The notes below the pieces were generated by a model. The model was not told the origin of the DNA. It did no database searches and was given only the letters and a program-made list of their open reading frames with translations. A DNA stretch of 64,000 nucleotides. Origin: Stakelama portus (lineage in GTDB: Bacteria; Pseudomonadota; Alphaproteobacteria; Sphingomonadales; Sphingomonadaceae). Where the stretch lies: NCBI RefSeq assembly GCF_003171655.1, contig NZ_QFZL01000001.1, positions 930,001 through 994,000 on the forward strand. The letters are read 5' to 3'. This document shows positions 44,819 to 55,970 of this stretch, one piece after another. A program made the translations under genes and the position numbers. Every line of letters begins with the position of its first letter. Position 1 is the first letter of the stretch.

Positions 44819-45598
44819 ATGGCGACAGATCTTTCGGACTATGAATCCGGCAAGCATTTCAAGGGCGATTACCGCGAGGCACTGGAAACGCTCCAGAAAC
44901 GGCTCGCACATATCCAATATGCCCATATCGTCCACCGGCGGCGCGCGATCATCGCGTTCGAAGGATGGGACGCGGCGGGGAAGGGCGGCATCATCCGCCG
45001 ACTGACCGCGCAATGGGATCCGCGCTATTTCGAAGTATGGCCGATCGGCGCGCCCACGCCCGAGGAAAAGGCGCATCATTTCCTCTGGCGCTTCTGGCAA
45101 CGCCTGCCGCCGCTCCACAATATCTCGGTATTCGATCGGACCTGGTACGGGCGCGTGGCGGTCGAGCGAGTCGAAGGCTATGCCAGCGAGGCGGAATGGC
45201 GTCGCGGCTATGACGAAATCAATGCGTTCGAAGCGCAGCAGATCGACACCGGCACGACGCTGATCAAGATTTTCGTGCATGTGACGCAGGAGGAACAGGA
45301 CGCGCGGTTGCGCGACCGGCTTTCGCATCCGTGGAAGCGCTGGAAGACCGGGCTCGACGATTTCCGCAATCGCGCCCGCCGGGCGGATTATCTTGATGCC
45401 TATGCCGAAATGTTCGCGCGCACCGACACCGAAAAGGCGCCGTGGATCGTGATCGACGGCAACAACAAAAAGGCCGCGCGCATCGCGGCGCTGACCGCGA
45501 TCGCAGACCGGCTGGAAGCGTGCGTACCGATGCAGCCCCCTGAACTTCCTCCCGAAGTCGTCAAGGTTGCCCGCGCCGCACTGGGCGACTGGGATTAA
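44819..45598 (+). CDS. ppk2: polyphosphate kinase 2 family protein
   Basis: 259 residues. PPK2 uses polyphosphate to phosphorylate nucleoside mono- or diphosphates. The Walker A loop is IIAFEGWDAAGKGGIIRRL near residue 45. The lid and Walker B regions are SVFDRTWYGRVAVERVEG and WKTGLDDFRNRARRADY. Length fits single-domain PPK2. GGAGG precedes the ATG at 44819. It stands alone between the persulfide gene and a carbonic anhydrase gene; its substrate class (GDP, ADP or AMP) cannot be read from the sequence. Confidence 0.9.
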   Translation: MATDLSDYESGKHFKGDYREALETLQKRLAHIQYAHIVHRRRAIIAFEGWDAAGKGGIIRRLTAQWDPRYFEVWPIGAPTPEEKAHHFLWRFWQRLPPLHNISVFDRTWYGRVAVERVEGYASEAEWRRGYDEINAFEAQQIDTGTTLIKIFVHVTQEEQDARLRDRLSHPWKRWKTGLDDFRNRARRADYLDAYAEMFARTDTEKAPWIVIDGNNKKAARIAALTAIADRLEACVPMQPPELPPEVVKVARAALGDWD

Positions 45599-45601
45599 CC
45601 G

Positions 45602-46231
45602 TCAGGCAGGTGCGAATTCGCCCTTGTCGTCCATCACGTGCAGCATGCCGTCGGCGATCGCGAAATAAGCGCCCTGGAGCCTAAGCTTGCCGGCTTTCTC
45701 GCGTGCGGGGACAAAGGGAAAGGTGCGCAGATTGGCGATCGAGACGCGAACCGTCTCCAGCTCCAGCGCCCGCGTCGCTTCCGGGCCATCGCCATGTTCG
45801 GCGACAACCCGCTCGCGCGCTTCGTCGAGCAGGTCGACCCAATGATCGATGAACCCGCCTTCGCCCGGCGCGCTGCCGTCGAAGCTCTGGGTCAGCGCCG
45901 CATGCACGCCGCCGCATTTGCCATGCCCCATCACGACGATTTCCGCGACTTCCAGCTGCGTCACCGCGAACTCCAGCGCCGCCGAAACGCCGTGGCGTCC
46001 GCCACCGGTTTCGAACGGCGGGACCAGATTGGCGACATTGCGCACGACGAAAATCTCTCCCGCCGTGGTGTCGAATATCTGCGCGGGGTCGACTCGGCTG
46101 TCCGAACAGGCGATCACCATCACCTTCGGGTTTTGTCCGCCCACCAGATCTTCCCACCGCGAGCGTTCGCGCTTCCAGCCGGTTTCCCGAAAACGGTGAT
46201 ATCCTGCGATCAGATCAGCGAAATCGGTCAT
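45602..46231 (-). CDS. beta-class carbonic anhydrase
   Basis: 209 residues. It interconverts CO2 and bicarbonate. Zinc ligands are Cys in VIACSDSRVDP (with the Asp-Arg dyad), and His and Cys in VVMGHGKCGGVHAAL. Length is normal for the cytoplasmic beta class. It converges with ppk2 and is divergent from lipA, with 73 bases between starts. Bicarbonate supply for AccABCD and carboxylations is its usual purpose. Confidence 0.94.
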   Translation of the reverse strand: MTDFADLIAGYHRFRETGWKRERSRWEDLVGGQNPKVMVIACSDSRVDPAQIFDTTAGEIFVVRNVANLVPPFETGGGRHGVSAALEFAVTQLEVAEIVVMGHGKCGGVHAALTQSFDGSAPGEGGFIDHWVDLLDEARERVVAEHGDGPEATRALELETVRVSIANLRTFPFVPAREKAGKLRLQGAYFAIADGMLHVMDDKGEFAPA

Positions 46232-46304
46232 TATCTTCCCCTAGGTTTCGGTTGCCTAACTAGCGCGTGTTGTGTCCGGGGCAAGCCATCGCTATCTCGC
46301 GCGC

Positions 46305-47231
46305 ATGAACGAAATCAGCCCGCTGCCCCGGCCCGAGCGTCAACGCAAACCCGACTGGATCCGCGTCAAGGCGCCGACTTCCGAAATGGTCGCCGAAACG
46401 CGCAAGCTCATGCGCGCGAAGAATCTGGCGACGGTGTGCGAGGAAGCGGCATGCCCGAACATGGGCGAATGCTGGTCGAAAAAGCACGCCACGGTGATGA
46501 TCCTGGGCGATACCTGCACGCGCGCCTGCGCCTTCTGCAACGTCAAGACCGGCATGCCGCGCGCCGTCGATCCGATGGAGCCGCAGCATGTTGCCGATGT
46601 CGCGATCCAGATGGGCCTCGAACATATCGTCATCACCTCGGTCGATCGCGACGACCTGCCCGATGGCGGCGCGATGCAGTTCGTGAAGGTTATCCGGGCG
46701 CTGCGCGATCAGGCACCGAACACGACGATCGAAATCCTGACGCCCGATTTCCGCAACAAGCATGAACGCGCGCTGGAAATGATCGTCGACGCGCGCCCCG
46801 ACGTGTTCAATCACAATCTTGAAACGGTGCCGCGCAACTATCCGATGATCCGCCCCGGTGCGCGCTATTATGCGTCGTTGCGGCTGCTGGAAACCGTGAA
46901 GAAGCTCGATCCGTCGATCTTCACCAAATCGGGCATCATGCTGGGTCTGGGCGAAGAACGGCTCGAAGTGCATCAGGTGATGGACGACATGCGTTCGGCC
47001 GACATCGATTTCCTGACGATGGGCCAGTATCTTCAGCCGACGCCCAAACATGCCAAGGTGCAGGAATTCGTGCCCCCGCAGGGTTTCGATGCCTATGCGG
47101 CCGTGGCGCGCGCCAAGGGCTTCCTGCTGGTCGCTTCGTCACCACTGACGCGCTCGAGCTATCATGCGGGCGACGATTTCGCGAAGATGAAGGCCGCACG
47201 CGACGCCAAGCTGGCGCGCGCAGCGAGCTGA
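46305..47231 (+). CDS. lipA: lipoyl synthase
   Basis: 308 residues. A radical SAM enzyme that inserts two sulfurs into octanoylated lipoyl domains. The auxiliary cluster cysteines are C-x4-C-x5-C in [12 protein letters not shown], and the radical SAM cluster C-x3-C-x2-C in [10 protein letters not shown]. The late GLGERLEV and [12 protein letters not shown] motifs are present. Start chosen at ATG 46305. The COQ10-like gene follows 27 bases later, a pairing common in alphaproteobacteria. Confidence 0.96.
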   Translation: MNEISPLPRPERQRKPDWIRVKAPTSEMVAETRKLMRAKNLATVCEEAACPNMGECWSKKHATVMILGDTCTRACAFCNVKTGMPRAVDPMEPQHVADVAIQMGLEHIVITSVDRDDLPDGGAMQFVKVIRALRDQAPNTTIEILTPDFRNKHERALEMIVDARPDVFNHNLETVPRNYPMIRPGARYYASLRLLETVKKLDPSIFTKSGIMLGLGEERLEVHQVMDDMRSADIDFLTMGQYLQPTPKHAKVQEFVPPQGFDAYAAVARAKGFLLVASSPLTRSSYHAGDDFAKMKAARDAKLARAAS

Positions 47232-47257
47232 CCGGAACCCGCGCCGAACGACAGACA

Positions 47258-47767
47258 ATGCCCAAACATACCGAGCAGCGCCATCTTCCCTACACCCCCG
47301 AACAGATGTTCGATCTGGTGGCGGATGTGGGTTCCTATCCCCAGTTCCTGCCGTGGGTGTCGGCGATTCGCGTCCGTTCGAACAGCGATACGATGATGGT
47401 GGCGGATATGGTCGTGGGGTTCAAAAGCCTGCGCGAGACCTTCACGTCGAAAGTATCGAAGCATCGCCCCGATTCGATTCATGTCGAATATATCGAAGGG
47501 CCGCTCAAATTCCTGCACAATGACTGGAAATTCCGGCCCGACGGGCAGGGGGGCTGCATCGTCGATTTCTGCGTCGACTTCGCGTTCAAGAACCGGGTGT
47601 TCGAAATGCTCGCCGGTCAGGTTTTCGACCGGGCGCTGCGCAAGATGATCACGGCGTTCGAGGAGCGCGCCGAAGCGCTTTACTCCGGCGACGATTCCGG
47701 TTCGGCTTCCTCGGGTTCGGGGTCGTCGGGCGGCAGCAACAGTTCGAGCGCGCACAACGCCGCCTGA
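47258..47767 (+). CDS. COQ10-like ubiquinone-binding START-domain protein
   Basis: 169 residues. The domain MPKHTEQRHLPYTPEQMFDLVADVGSYPQFLPWVSAIRV is typical of COQ10/RatA-like proteins, which bind polyketide-like lipids such as ubiquinone and assist its delivery. The last 28 residues are an unusual Ser/Gly/Asp run (GDDSGSASSGSGSS, then SSSAHNAA). That run is encoded by DNA shared on the opposite strand with the C-terminal part of the pncC-like gene (88 bases). It follows lipA. Confidence 0.85.
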   Translation: MPKHTEQRHLPYTPEQMFDLVADVGSYPQFLPWVSAIRVRSNSDTMMVADMVVGFKSLRETFTSKVSKHRPDSIHVEYIEGPLKFLHNDWKFRPDGQGGCIVDFCVDFAFKNRVFEMLAGQVFDRALRKMITAFEERAEALYSGDDSGSASSGSGSSGGSNSSSAHNAA

Positions 47768-48228
47768 AGCCGGATCGAACCGCGCCCTTCATTGTCGAAA
47801 CGGCGCGAATCGGCAATGACATCGGTGGGATCGGCGCCGCGTTCGGCGCGCGCGAAGACGACTGTCCCGACAGGCTTTTTCTCAGTGCCGCCCGCCGGTC
47901 CGGCAACGCCGGTGATCGCGACCGCGACATTGGCATGGCTCTTTTCCAGCGCGCCCTGTGCCATGCTCCATGCCACTGCGATCGAAACCGATCCGAAAGT
48001 CTCCAGCACGTCCTGGCTGACTTTCAGCACCTCCATCTTGGCTTCGTTCGAATAGCTGACGAACGAGCATTCGAGCACCTCGGAAGAGCCGGGGATTTCG
48101 GTCAGCGCCGCCGCGACCAGCCCCCCGGTGCAGCTTTCCGCAACCGTGATGGTGCGCCCGCAGGCGCGATTGGCGTCCACCACCTTGCGTGCGGCATCGA
48201 CCAGTTCCGCGGGCAACACTGTATCCAT
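47680..48228 (-). CDS. pncC: CinA C-terminal domain protein (nicotinamide-nucleotide amidase)
   Basis: 182 residues. It hydrolyses NMN to nicotinate mononucleotide in pyridine-nucleotide recycling. Motifs: [22 protein letters not shown] near residue 30, FVSYSNEAKMEVL, and AVAITGVAGPAGGTEKKPVGTV near residue 100. The last 25 residues are acidic (PPDDPEPEEAEPESSPE) and antisense to the COQ10-like tail. The start is ATG 48228, sharing one base with the stop of the unknown gene before it. Confidence 0.9.
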   Translation of the reverse strand: MDTVLPAELVDAARKVVDANRACGRTITVAESCTGGLVAAALTEIPGSSEVLECSFVSYSNEAKMEVLKVSQDVLETFGSVSIAVAWSMAQGALEKSHANVAVAITGVAGPAGGTEKKPVGTVVFARAERGADPTDVIADSRRFDNEGRGSIRLQAALCALELLLPPDDPEPEEAEPESSPE

Positions 48229-48866
48229 TACTTTGCTGCCGTATCTGCAGTGCAGACCGTAAAGGGAATGCCGCTGTCATCGGATTCTTCGTCTTCGGTC
48301 GCTTCACCGTTCGCTGCGGCTTCGGCTGCCTCCGCAGCGGCCTTTTCGGCCTTGCGCTGTTCGGCGACCATGACCCCTTCAAGACCGACGGCGAACAGAC
48401 CGGCGAGATTTTCCGGCGGAAGCGGTGCCAGCTGGCCGATGGCACGATCGATATAGTTGCAGGCTTCCGGATCGAGCTTTTCGGCAAGCACCGGTCCCAG
48501 AATCGCACCCAGCATCACCGAAAGCATCGAAGGGTCGATCGATTCGGGCAGGTTCAGCTCGTCCGATTCGGCGCTGAGCCGCTCGATCGCCGCCAGCGCG
48601 ACCGGGCTGGCCGCTTCACCGGCAGCATCATACCCCGCGATCATCGCATCGCCGCCGGTCGCGAAGAAGGAGGTGCCCGACAGCTTGGGCTTGCAGGCTT
48701 CGCTGACCGCGCGCAACACGCCGGGCAGCGCCATCTGAAGACTGGCCTGAATTTCCACGGGCGTCAGGCACGGTTTGGTCGCTTCGGTCACCGCCTGCGC
48801 ATGTGCCGCGGTACCCATAAGCGCGAGCCAGCCGGCCCCCGCAGTTGCAAAACGCTTCAACTTCAT
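48228..48866 (-). CDS. exported protein of unknown function between ispDF and pncC
   Basis: 212 residues. A signal peptide MKLKRFATAGAGWLALMGTAAHA precedes a helical mature part with several cysteines (ATKPCLTP, SEACKPK, PEACNYID and VCTADTAAK), probably disulfide-linked in the periplasm. An Ala/Glu-rich segment lies near the C terminus. I do not recognise the family. The ATG overlaps the ispDF stop (48863-48865). Its stop shares a base with the pncC start, so all three genes are coupled. Confidence 0.75.
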   Translation of the reverse strand: MKLKRFATAGAGWLALMGTAAHAQAVTEATKPCLTPVEIQASLQMALPGVLRAVSEACKPKLSGTSFFATGGDAMIAGYDAAGEAASPVALAAIERLSAESDELNLPESIDPSMLSVMLGAILGPVLAEKLDPEACNYIDRAIGQLAPLPPENLAGLFAVGLEGVMVAEQRKAEKAAAEAAEAAANGEATEDEESDDSGIPFTVCTADTAAK

Positions 48867-50020
48867 GCGCCGCTCCCAGTTAGCCTGACGGTGGCAATCG
48901 CCTGTGCCGCCATGCCTTCGCCCCGTCCGGTAAAACCCAGACGCTCCGTTGTCGTGGCCTTGATGCTAATCTGCTCGGGAGGGAGCCGCAACAGCGCCGC
49001 GACGCTTTCGCGGATCGCCTGACGATGCGGGCCGATCTTCGGCGTCTCGCAGATGATCGTCGCGTCGACGAAATCGATGATGCCCCCACGTTCCCGGATC
49101 AGCGCGGCCGCGTGCTCCAGAAACCGGGAAGAGGCGGCGCCGGCCCATTGCGGGTCGCCTGGCGGGAAATGGAGTCCGATATCGCCTTCGCCGATGGTGC
49201 CGAGCAGCGCGTCGGTGATGGCATGGAGCAGCACGTCGGCATCGCTATGCCCCGAAAGGCCGAGCGGAGAGGGGATTTCGACCCCGCCCAGCCACAGCGG
49301 CTTGCCTTTGGCATAGCGATGGACGTCGAAGCCGGTGGCGCTGCGCGAGATCATCGCGCTGCCCAGCCGCGCTTGGGCAAGCGCCAGATCGTCGGGATGC
49401 GTGATTTTCTCCAACAGCGTGTCTCCGGGGATCAGCGCGACTTCGCCGCCGCCAAGGCGCAACATCTGCGCATCGTCGGTCGCCTCGCGATCTTCGGGCC
49501 AGCCGCGATGCGCCGCAAGAATGGCATCGAAGCGGAACGCCTGAGGTGTCTGGACGCGCACCAGCGCGGTGCGATCGACGATATCGCCCAATGTGCCCGT
49601 GCCAGCGTAGCCGGCCAGCGTATCGGCGACCGGAAGCGTCGGGATCGCGCCCGGCGCCGATTCGAGCGCCGCCAGCAATCCATCGATCACCTGCGCTGGA
49701 ATGATCGGGCGCGCCGCGTCATGGATCAGCACGCGATCCGCGCCGCCCTGCGCAGCAATATATTCCAGTCCGTTGCGCACCGATTCGCGACGGTTCGCAC
49801 CGCCAATGACAAAGGCAATGTCGCCAAGCGCGGCCTGCAAGGCCGATTCCTGCCCTGCGCCGATCACCAGCAATATCGAATCCACTGCCGGATGCGCGGC
49901 GAGCGCGGCATGGCTGTGCGCCACCACTGGCCTGCCGGCGAGCAGGCGATATTGCTTGGGGCTGCCGCCCATACGCGAACCCGTTCCGGCGGCAACGATG
50001 ATCGCAACGGTGCGTCCCAT
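48863..50020 (-). CDS. ispDF: fused IspD/IspF: MEP cytidylyltransferase and MECDP synthase
   Basis: 385 residues, two domains of the non-mevalonate pathway in one chain. The IspD half (1-225) has VAIIVAAGTGSRMGGSPKQY and VLIHDAARPIIP. The IspF half (about 230-385) has GFDVHRYAKGKPLWLGG, LSGHSDADVLLHAITDALLG and the late LGFTGRGEGMAAQAI. The fusion is typical of alpha- and epsilonproteobacteria. IspE, which works between the two steps, is encoded at 8283-9113. Divergent from dusB, 84 bases away. Confidence 0.96.
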   Translation of the reverse strand: MGRTVAIIVAAGTGSRMGGSPKQYRLLAGRPVVAHSHAALAAHPAVDSILLVIGAGQESALQAALGDIAFVIGGANRRESVRNGLEYIAAQGGADRVLIHDAARPIIPAQVIDGLLAALESAPGAIPTLPVADTLAGYAGTGTLGDIVDRTALVRVQTPQAFRFDAILAAHRGWPEDREATDDAQMLRLGGGEVALIPGDTLLEKITHPDDLALAQARLGSAMISRSATGFDVHRYAKGKPLWLGGVEIPSPLGLSGHSDADVLLHAITDALLGTIGEGDIGLHFPPGDPQWAGAASSRFLEHAAALIRERGGIIDFVDATIICETPKIGPHRQAIRESVAALLRLPPEQISIKATTTERLGFTGRGEGMAAQAIATVRLTGSGA

Positions 50021-50104
50021 GGCGATGCGCCCTAGACGCGTGCGGACAACTTGCCAATCATCGCTTGTACCGGTAGCGGCCCTTGCCTATTTTTCAGGCA
50101 GACC

Positions 50105-51103
50105 ATGACGACACTTGCTCCCATCCAGATCGGCGATGTGCGGATCGACGCGCCGGTATTGCTCGCGCCGATGACCGGCGTGACCGACCTGCCGTTCCGC
50201 CGCGCGGTGCGCCGGTTCGGCTCGGGCCTCAACGTGACCGAGATGATCGCCAGCGCCGCCGCGATCCGCGAAACGCGCCAGTCGGTGATCAAGGCGGCAT
50301 GGGATCCGATCGAGGAACCGGTGTCGATGCAGCTGGTCGGCTGCACCCCGCATGAAATGGGAGAGGCGGCCAGGCTCAATGAGGATCGCGGCGCCGCGAT
50401 CATCGACATCAATATGGGCTGCCCGGTCCGCAAGGTTACCAATGGCGATGCCGGGTCGGCGCTGATGCGCGACCTGAAACATGCCGCCGCGATCGTGAAG
50501 GCGACGGTGGAGGCAGTGTCGGTTCCTGTCACGCTCAAGATGCGGATGGGCTGGTGTCATGACAGCCTCAACGCACCCGAACTCGCGCGGATTGCCGAGG
50601 ATCTGGGCGTCAGGATGGTGACCGTCCACGGCCGTACCCGCAATCAGATGTATCGCGGCTCCGCCGACTGGACCTTCGTGCGCAAGGTGAAGGACGCGGT
50701 CTCGATTCCCGTCATCGTCAATGGCGATATCTGCTCGGTCGCCGATGCGCGCGAGGCGCTGGCGCAATCGGGCGCCGACGGTGTGATGATCGGGCGGGGT
50801 GCCTATGGCCGTCCCTGGCTGCTGCGTCAGGTGATGGATGCGCTGTGCCTCGGTCAGGAACGCGAAGATCCGACAATTGATGAACAATATCAGGTGATTA
50901 TTCGCCATTATACCGAAACGCTCTCACATTATGGAGAGCAGGTCGGCGTCAATATGATGCGCAAGCATATCGGATGGTACACACGCGGCCTGCACGGCTC
51001 GGCAGAGTTTCGCAACAAGGTCAATCAGGAACCCGACGCAACGCGCGTGCTCGCGATGCTCGACGAATATTACGCCCCGTGGCGATCGCGCGAAGCGGCG
51101 TAG
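50105..51103 (+). CDS. dusB: tRNA-dihydrouridine synthase (DusB/NifR3-like)
   Basis: 332 residues. FMN enzyme reducing uridines in tRNA D-loops. Motifs: [21 protein letters not shown], the catalytic Cys in [12 protein letters not shown], and [16 protein letters not shown]. The late [28 protein letters not shown] ends the barrel. Five bases separate its stop from ntrB. The classic alphaproteobacterial nifR3-ntrB-ntrC order is thus preserved, and the enzyme is probably transcribed with the nitrogen regulators. ATG at 50105 is used. Confidence 0.94.
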   Translation: MTTLAPIQIGDVRIDAPVLLAPMTGVTDLPFRRAVRRFGSGLNVTEMIASAAAIRETRQSVIKAAWDPIEEPVSMQLVGCTPHEMGEAARLNEDRGAAIIDINMGCPVRKVTNGDAGSALMRDLKHAAAIVKATVEAVSVPVTLKMRMGWCHDSLNAPELARIAEDLGVRMVTVHGRTRNQMYRGSADWTFVRKVKDAVSIPVIVNGDICSVADAREALAQSGADGVMIGRGAYGRPWLLRQVMDALCLGQEREDPTIDEQYQVIIRHYTETLSHYGEQVGVNMMRKHIGWYTRGLHGSAEFRNKVNQEPDATRVLAMLDEYYAPWRSREAA

Positions 51104-51108
51104 CGCCC

Positions 51109-52172
51109 ATGCCGCAGGACGCGCCGATTGCCGGACCGTCCTTTGCCGAGCTGTTCGCCGCGATGCCGGTCGCGGTACTGATTCTCGATCCCGAAGAGCG
51201 GGTCGTCCACGCCAATGCGGCGTGCGAGCTGCTGCTCAACCATTCCGAAAAGTCGATGATCGGGCAACGGCTGCACAGCATATTGACGCCGCCCGCAGAT
51301 GATGTGTCGCGCCGCAGCGGCCATGGCTTTGCGGCATTCGATACCGAAGTGCGCGTGGTACGCGGCCCGCGCCTGCGCGTCGATTATCTGGAATCGATGA
51401 TTGCCGACAATCCGGGCTGGCGCATCCTGACGCTCCACCACGCGCCGACCGCACGTCGCACCCATGGCGTCGAACGCAGCGCCGGCGCACGTGCCGCGAT
51501 CGGCGCGGCGGCCATGCTGGCGCATGAGATCAAGAATCCGCTTTCGGGCATTCGCGGCGCCGCGCAGCTTCTGGAAGGCGGCGCGGAGGAAAGCCCGGAG
51601 CTTACCCGGCTGATCACCACCGAAGTCGATCGCATCACTGCGCTGATCGATCTGATGCAGGATTTCACCGACACGCGGCCGATGAAGCTCGAATCGACCA
51701 ATGTCTATCCGCTGCTCGAACATGCCAGCCGGCTGGCGCTGACCGGATTTGCGCGCGATATCCAGCTGGAGGAACGATTCGATCCTTCGCTGCCCCCGGC
51801 GATGATCGATCGCGACGCGTTTCTTCAGATTCTGCTCAACCTGCTCAAGAACGCCGCCGAGGCGCTGGTCGATACGCCCGAGCCCCGGATCACGCTTTCC
51901 GCCGCCTATCGCCACGGCATGTCGGTGAGCAGCGGTCCGCGGCAGGTCCGGCGCCCGCTGCCGATCGAGATTGTCGTGTCCGACAATGGTCCGGGCGCGC
52001 CGGAGGATATCGCCGACCATCTGTTCGAACCGTTTGTTTCGGGCAAACCGGAAGGGAAGGGGCTTGGCCTGCCGCTGGTCGACAAGCTGGTTCGCGACAT
52101 GGGCGGCATCGTTCAATATGCGCATGAGGAGGGCGTGACGAGTTTTCGCCTGCTGCTGGCAAGGGCAACCCA

Positions 52173-52176
<4 letters not shown>
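51109..52176 (+). CDS. ntrB: nitrogen regulation sensor kinase NtrB
   Basis: 355 residues. A soluble histidine kinase with an N-terminal PAS domain (residues 10-110), dimerisation domain with H139 in AMLAHEIKNPLSGIRG, and an ATPase domain (NLLKNAAEAL, VVSDNGPGAPEDI, KGLGLPLVDKLV). It phosphorylates NtrC when nitrogen is short, under PII control; no glnB is in the window. No membrane helix. The TGA overlaps the ntrC ATG. The start ATG at 51109 follows dusB closely. Confidence 0.94.
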
Positions 52177-53591
<1,415 letters not shown>

Positions 53592-53711
53592 GACTGCCGT
53601 TCCGCCAATCCCTGCCGGGGCTTTCGGCTCATCGGCAAATTGCCACATCATGTCCTCTGCCGCCGAATTTATGTGTTTTCCGGGCAACGCTCCTGTTGTA
53701 ACCAAGCAACG

Positions 53712-55970
53712 ATGGAGCCTGTTGTGGACCCTGGAGTGACATCTCCCCGGCGAAAGCGCTTCGGCGTAACGGCGGCAGTTGAACTCGGAGTTCTGATCCT
53801 CGCGCTCGTGATGGGCGTCGTCACCTATATGGTGATCACGCGCGCGGATGCCGCGGGCCAGGTCGTGGGACCGGCCATCAGCGCGCTGTTGCTGCTCGGC
53901 AATCTCGTGCCGCTCGTCGCGCTGATCGTGCTGATCGGTCGCCGCATTGCCAAGCATCGGGCCGCCAAGTCATCGGTCGCCGGGGGCGGAAGGCTCCATG
54001 TCCGGCTGGTCGCGCTTTTTTCGGTAATCGCCAGCGTGCCGATCATCCTGACCGTGATCGCGGCGTCGACGATGTTCCATTCGAACACGCAATTCTGGCT
54101 GACCGGCCGTGCGGCGAATGCAATCGACGATGCCATCAGCCTGGCCAAGGAAGGGCAGAATCTGATCGCCCAGCGCTGGGGCGGGGAGGCGCGCCAGATT
54201 ACGCTGGATATCGCCAAATATTATCCCCGTGTTCCCACCGATTCGGCGGAATTCCAGTCGTTTTTCGATCAGCAGACCTATTTCCGCAATCTCGAGCAAT
54301 CGGTGCTGTTCACCTATGAACCCGGCAAGAAGCTGCGCGTCCTCTATCTGTTCAATCCGCCCGAAGAGGCGGCGTTTCTCCAACGCGTCGATCCGTCGCT
54401 GCTCGATACGCTGACGGTCGATTCAACGCCCGACGTCTATCTGACCGCCGACACCATCTGGGTCGTGGCCAAGGTGCCGAAGGTGCCCAATCTCTATCTC
54501 TACGCCGGGACCAGCGTGAATGCCGAGTTCCTGAACAAGCAGCTGGTTTCCGCCGAATCGATCACGCGCGAATATGAAGCGATTCAGGCGCGGGCACGCG
54601 GCGTGCAGATGCAGTTCAATGCCGCCTTGTTCGTCGTCGCGCTGCTGATCGTCGGCTTTACCATGCTGATCGCGCTGGCCGTTGCCGACCGGCTCGTGCG
54701 CCCGATCGACAGGCTGGTCGATGCCGCAGGCAGCGTTGCCGAAGGCGATCTGAGCGCGCGCGTCCCCGTTTCGGCGGCGAGGGACGAAATCGATACGCTG
54801 GGCGTTGCGTTCAACAGCATGACCGAGCGGTTGCAGGAACAGACATCGGCGCTGGTCGACGCCAACCTTCAGCTCGAAAGCCGCCGCGCGCTGATCGAAG
54901 CGGTGATGTCGGGCGTGACCGCCGGCGTCGTTTCGATCGGTCCCGACCGGCGCATTCAGCTGATCAACGATTCCGCGCGCATCCTGCTGCATATCGGCGA
55001 GACCGAGCCGGTGGGACATGCGCTTGCCGACGTCGCTCCGGAACTCGACACCCTGCTCGACAGCGGCGACCGCGAGGCGATCGTTCAGATGACCACCGGC
55101 GGCGAGGCGCGCACGCTCGCGGTCAAGGTCACGCGCGATGAAAGCGGTCAGGTGCTGACTTTCGACGACATTACCCAGCAATTGCTCGATCAACGGCGCG
55201 CCGCATGGTCCGACGTCGCCCGGCGCATCGCGCACGAGATCAAGAATCCGCTGACGCCCATTCAGCTCGCCGCCGAACGGCTCCAGCGCCGCTATGGCCG
55301 CAAGCTGGAAGAGGATGAGGGGACCTTTGCCCGGCTGACCGACACGATTGTCCGTCAGGTCGGCGATCTGCGCCGGATGGTCGACGAATTTTCCTCCTTC
55401 GCGCGGATGCCCAAACCGGTTTTCCGCGAAGAATCACTGCTCGATATCGCGCGTCAGGCGATGTTCCTCCACGAAGTCGCGCATCCGGGCATCCGTTTCC
55501 ATGTCGAAGCCGAAGAGGATCTGCCGGCGTTCGTCTGCGACCGTCGCCAGATCGGCCAGGCGCTGACCAATGTGGTCAAGAACGCCGTCGAGGCAGTCGA
55601 GGCGCGCGAGGAAAATGCCGAACCGGGCGAGATCCGCATGACCGTCGCGGCGGGCGAGGGGCATTCGCTCCTTGTCGAAGTCGCCGACAACGGGATTGGC
55701 CTGCCGGTCGAACGCGACCGGATCGTCGAACCCTATATGACGACGCGCAGCCGCGGCACCGGGCTTGGCCTCGCGATCGTCAAGAAGATCATCGAAGAAC
55801 ATTTCGGCACGATCGCCTTCGCCGACCGGCCTCAGGGCGGCACGGTGGTGCGCATGGTCTTCGATACCACGCTTTTGTCGCATCTCGCGACCGAAGCGAG
55901 TGAAGAAGACGGGAAGGGGAATGAACCCCGTCCCGTCGCGCTTACCCGCAATGAAAGTGGACGCTCATGA
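53712..55970 (+). CDS. ntrY: membrane sensor histidine kinase NtrY
   Basis: 752 residues. Several N-terminal membrane helices (about 18-40, 47-70, 85-107) precede a large extracytoplasmic region, another helix near 300-320, a HAMP domain (RPIDRLVDAAGSVAEGDLSARVP), a PAS-like region, the dimerisation motif with H508 in VARRIAHEIKNPLTP, and the ATPase domain (NVVKNAVEAVEA, VADNGIGLP, RGTGLGLAIVKKII). It senses redox or nitrogen cues and pairs with NtrX. ATG at 53712 is preferred. The TGA overlaps the ntrX ATG. Confidence 0.93.
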   Translation: MEPVVDPGVTSPRRKRFGVTAAVELGVLILALVMGVVTYMVITRADAAGQVVGPAISALLLLGNLVPLVALIVLIGRRIAKHRAAKSSVAGGGRLHVRLVALFSVIASVPIILTVIAASTMFHSNTQFWLTGRAANAIDDAISLAKEGQNLIAQRWGGEARQITLDIAKYYPRVPTDSAEFQSFFDQQTYFRNLEQSVLFTYEPGKKLRVLYLFNPPEEAAFLQRVDPSLLDTLTVDSTPDVYLTADTIWVVAKVPKVPNLYLYAGTSVNAEFLNKQLVSAESITREYEAIQARARGVQMQFNAALFVVALLIVGFTMLIALAVADRLVRPIDRLVDAAGSVAEGDLSARVPVSAARDEIDTLGVAFNSMTERLQEQTSALVDANLQLESRRALIEAVMSGVTAGVVSIGPDRRIQLINDSARILLHIGETEPVGHALADVAPELDTLLDSGDREAIVQMTTGGEARTLAVKVTRDESGQVLTFDDITQQLLDQRRAAWSDVARRIAHEIKNPLTPIQLAAERLQRRYGRKLEEDEGTFARLTDTIVRQVGDLRRMVDEFSSFARMPKPVFREESLLDIARQAMFLHEVAHPGIRFHVEAEEDLPAFVCDRRQIGQALTNVVKNAVEAVEAREENAEPGEIRMTVAAGEGHSLLVEVADNGIGLPVERDRIVEPYMTTRSRGTGLGLAIVKKIIEEHFGTIAFADRPQGGTVVRMVFDTTLLSHLATEASEEDGKGNEPRPVALTRNESGRS

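Noticed and set aside
53592-53711. Sigma-54 promoter (-24/-12) in front of ntrY
   Set aside because: A TGGCA on the minus strand near 53645 lacks the TTGC partner at the correct distance and points the wrong way.
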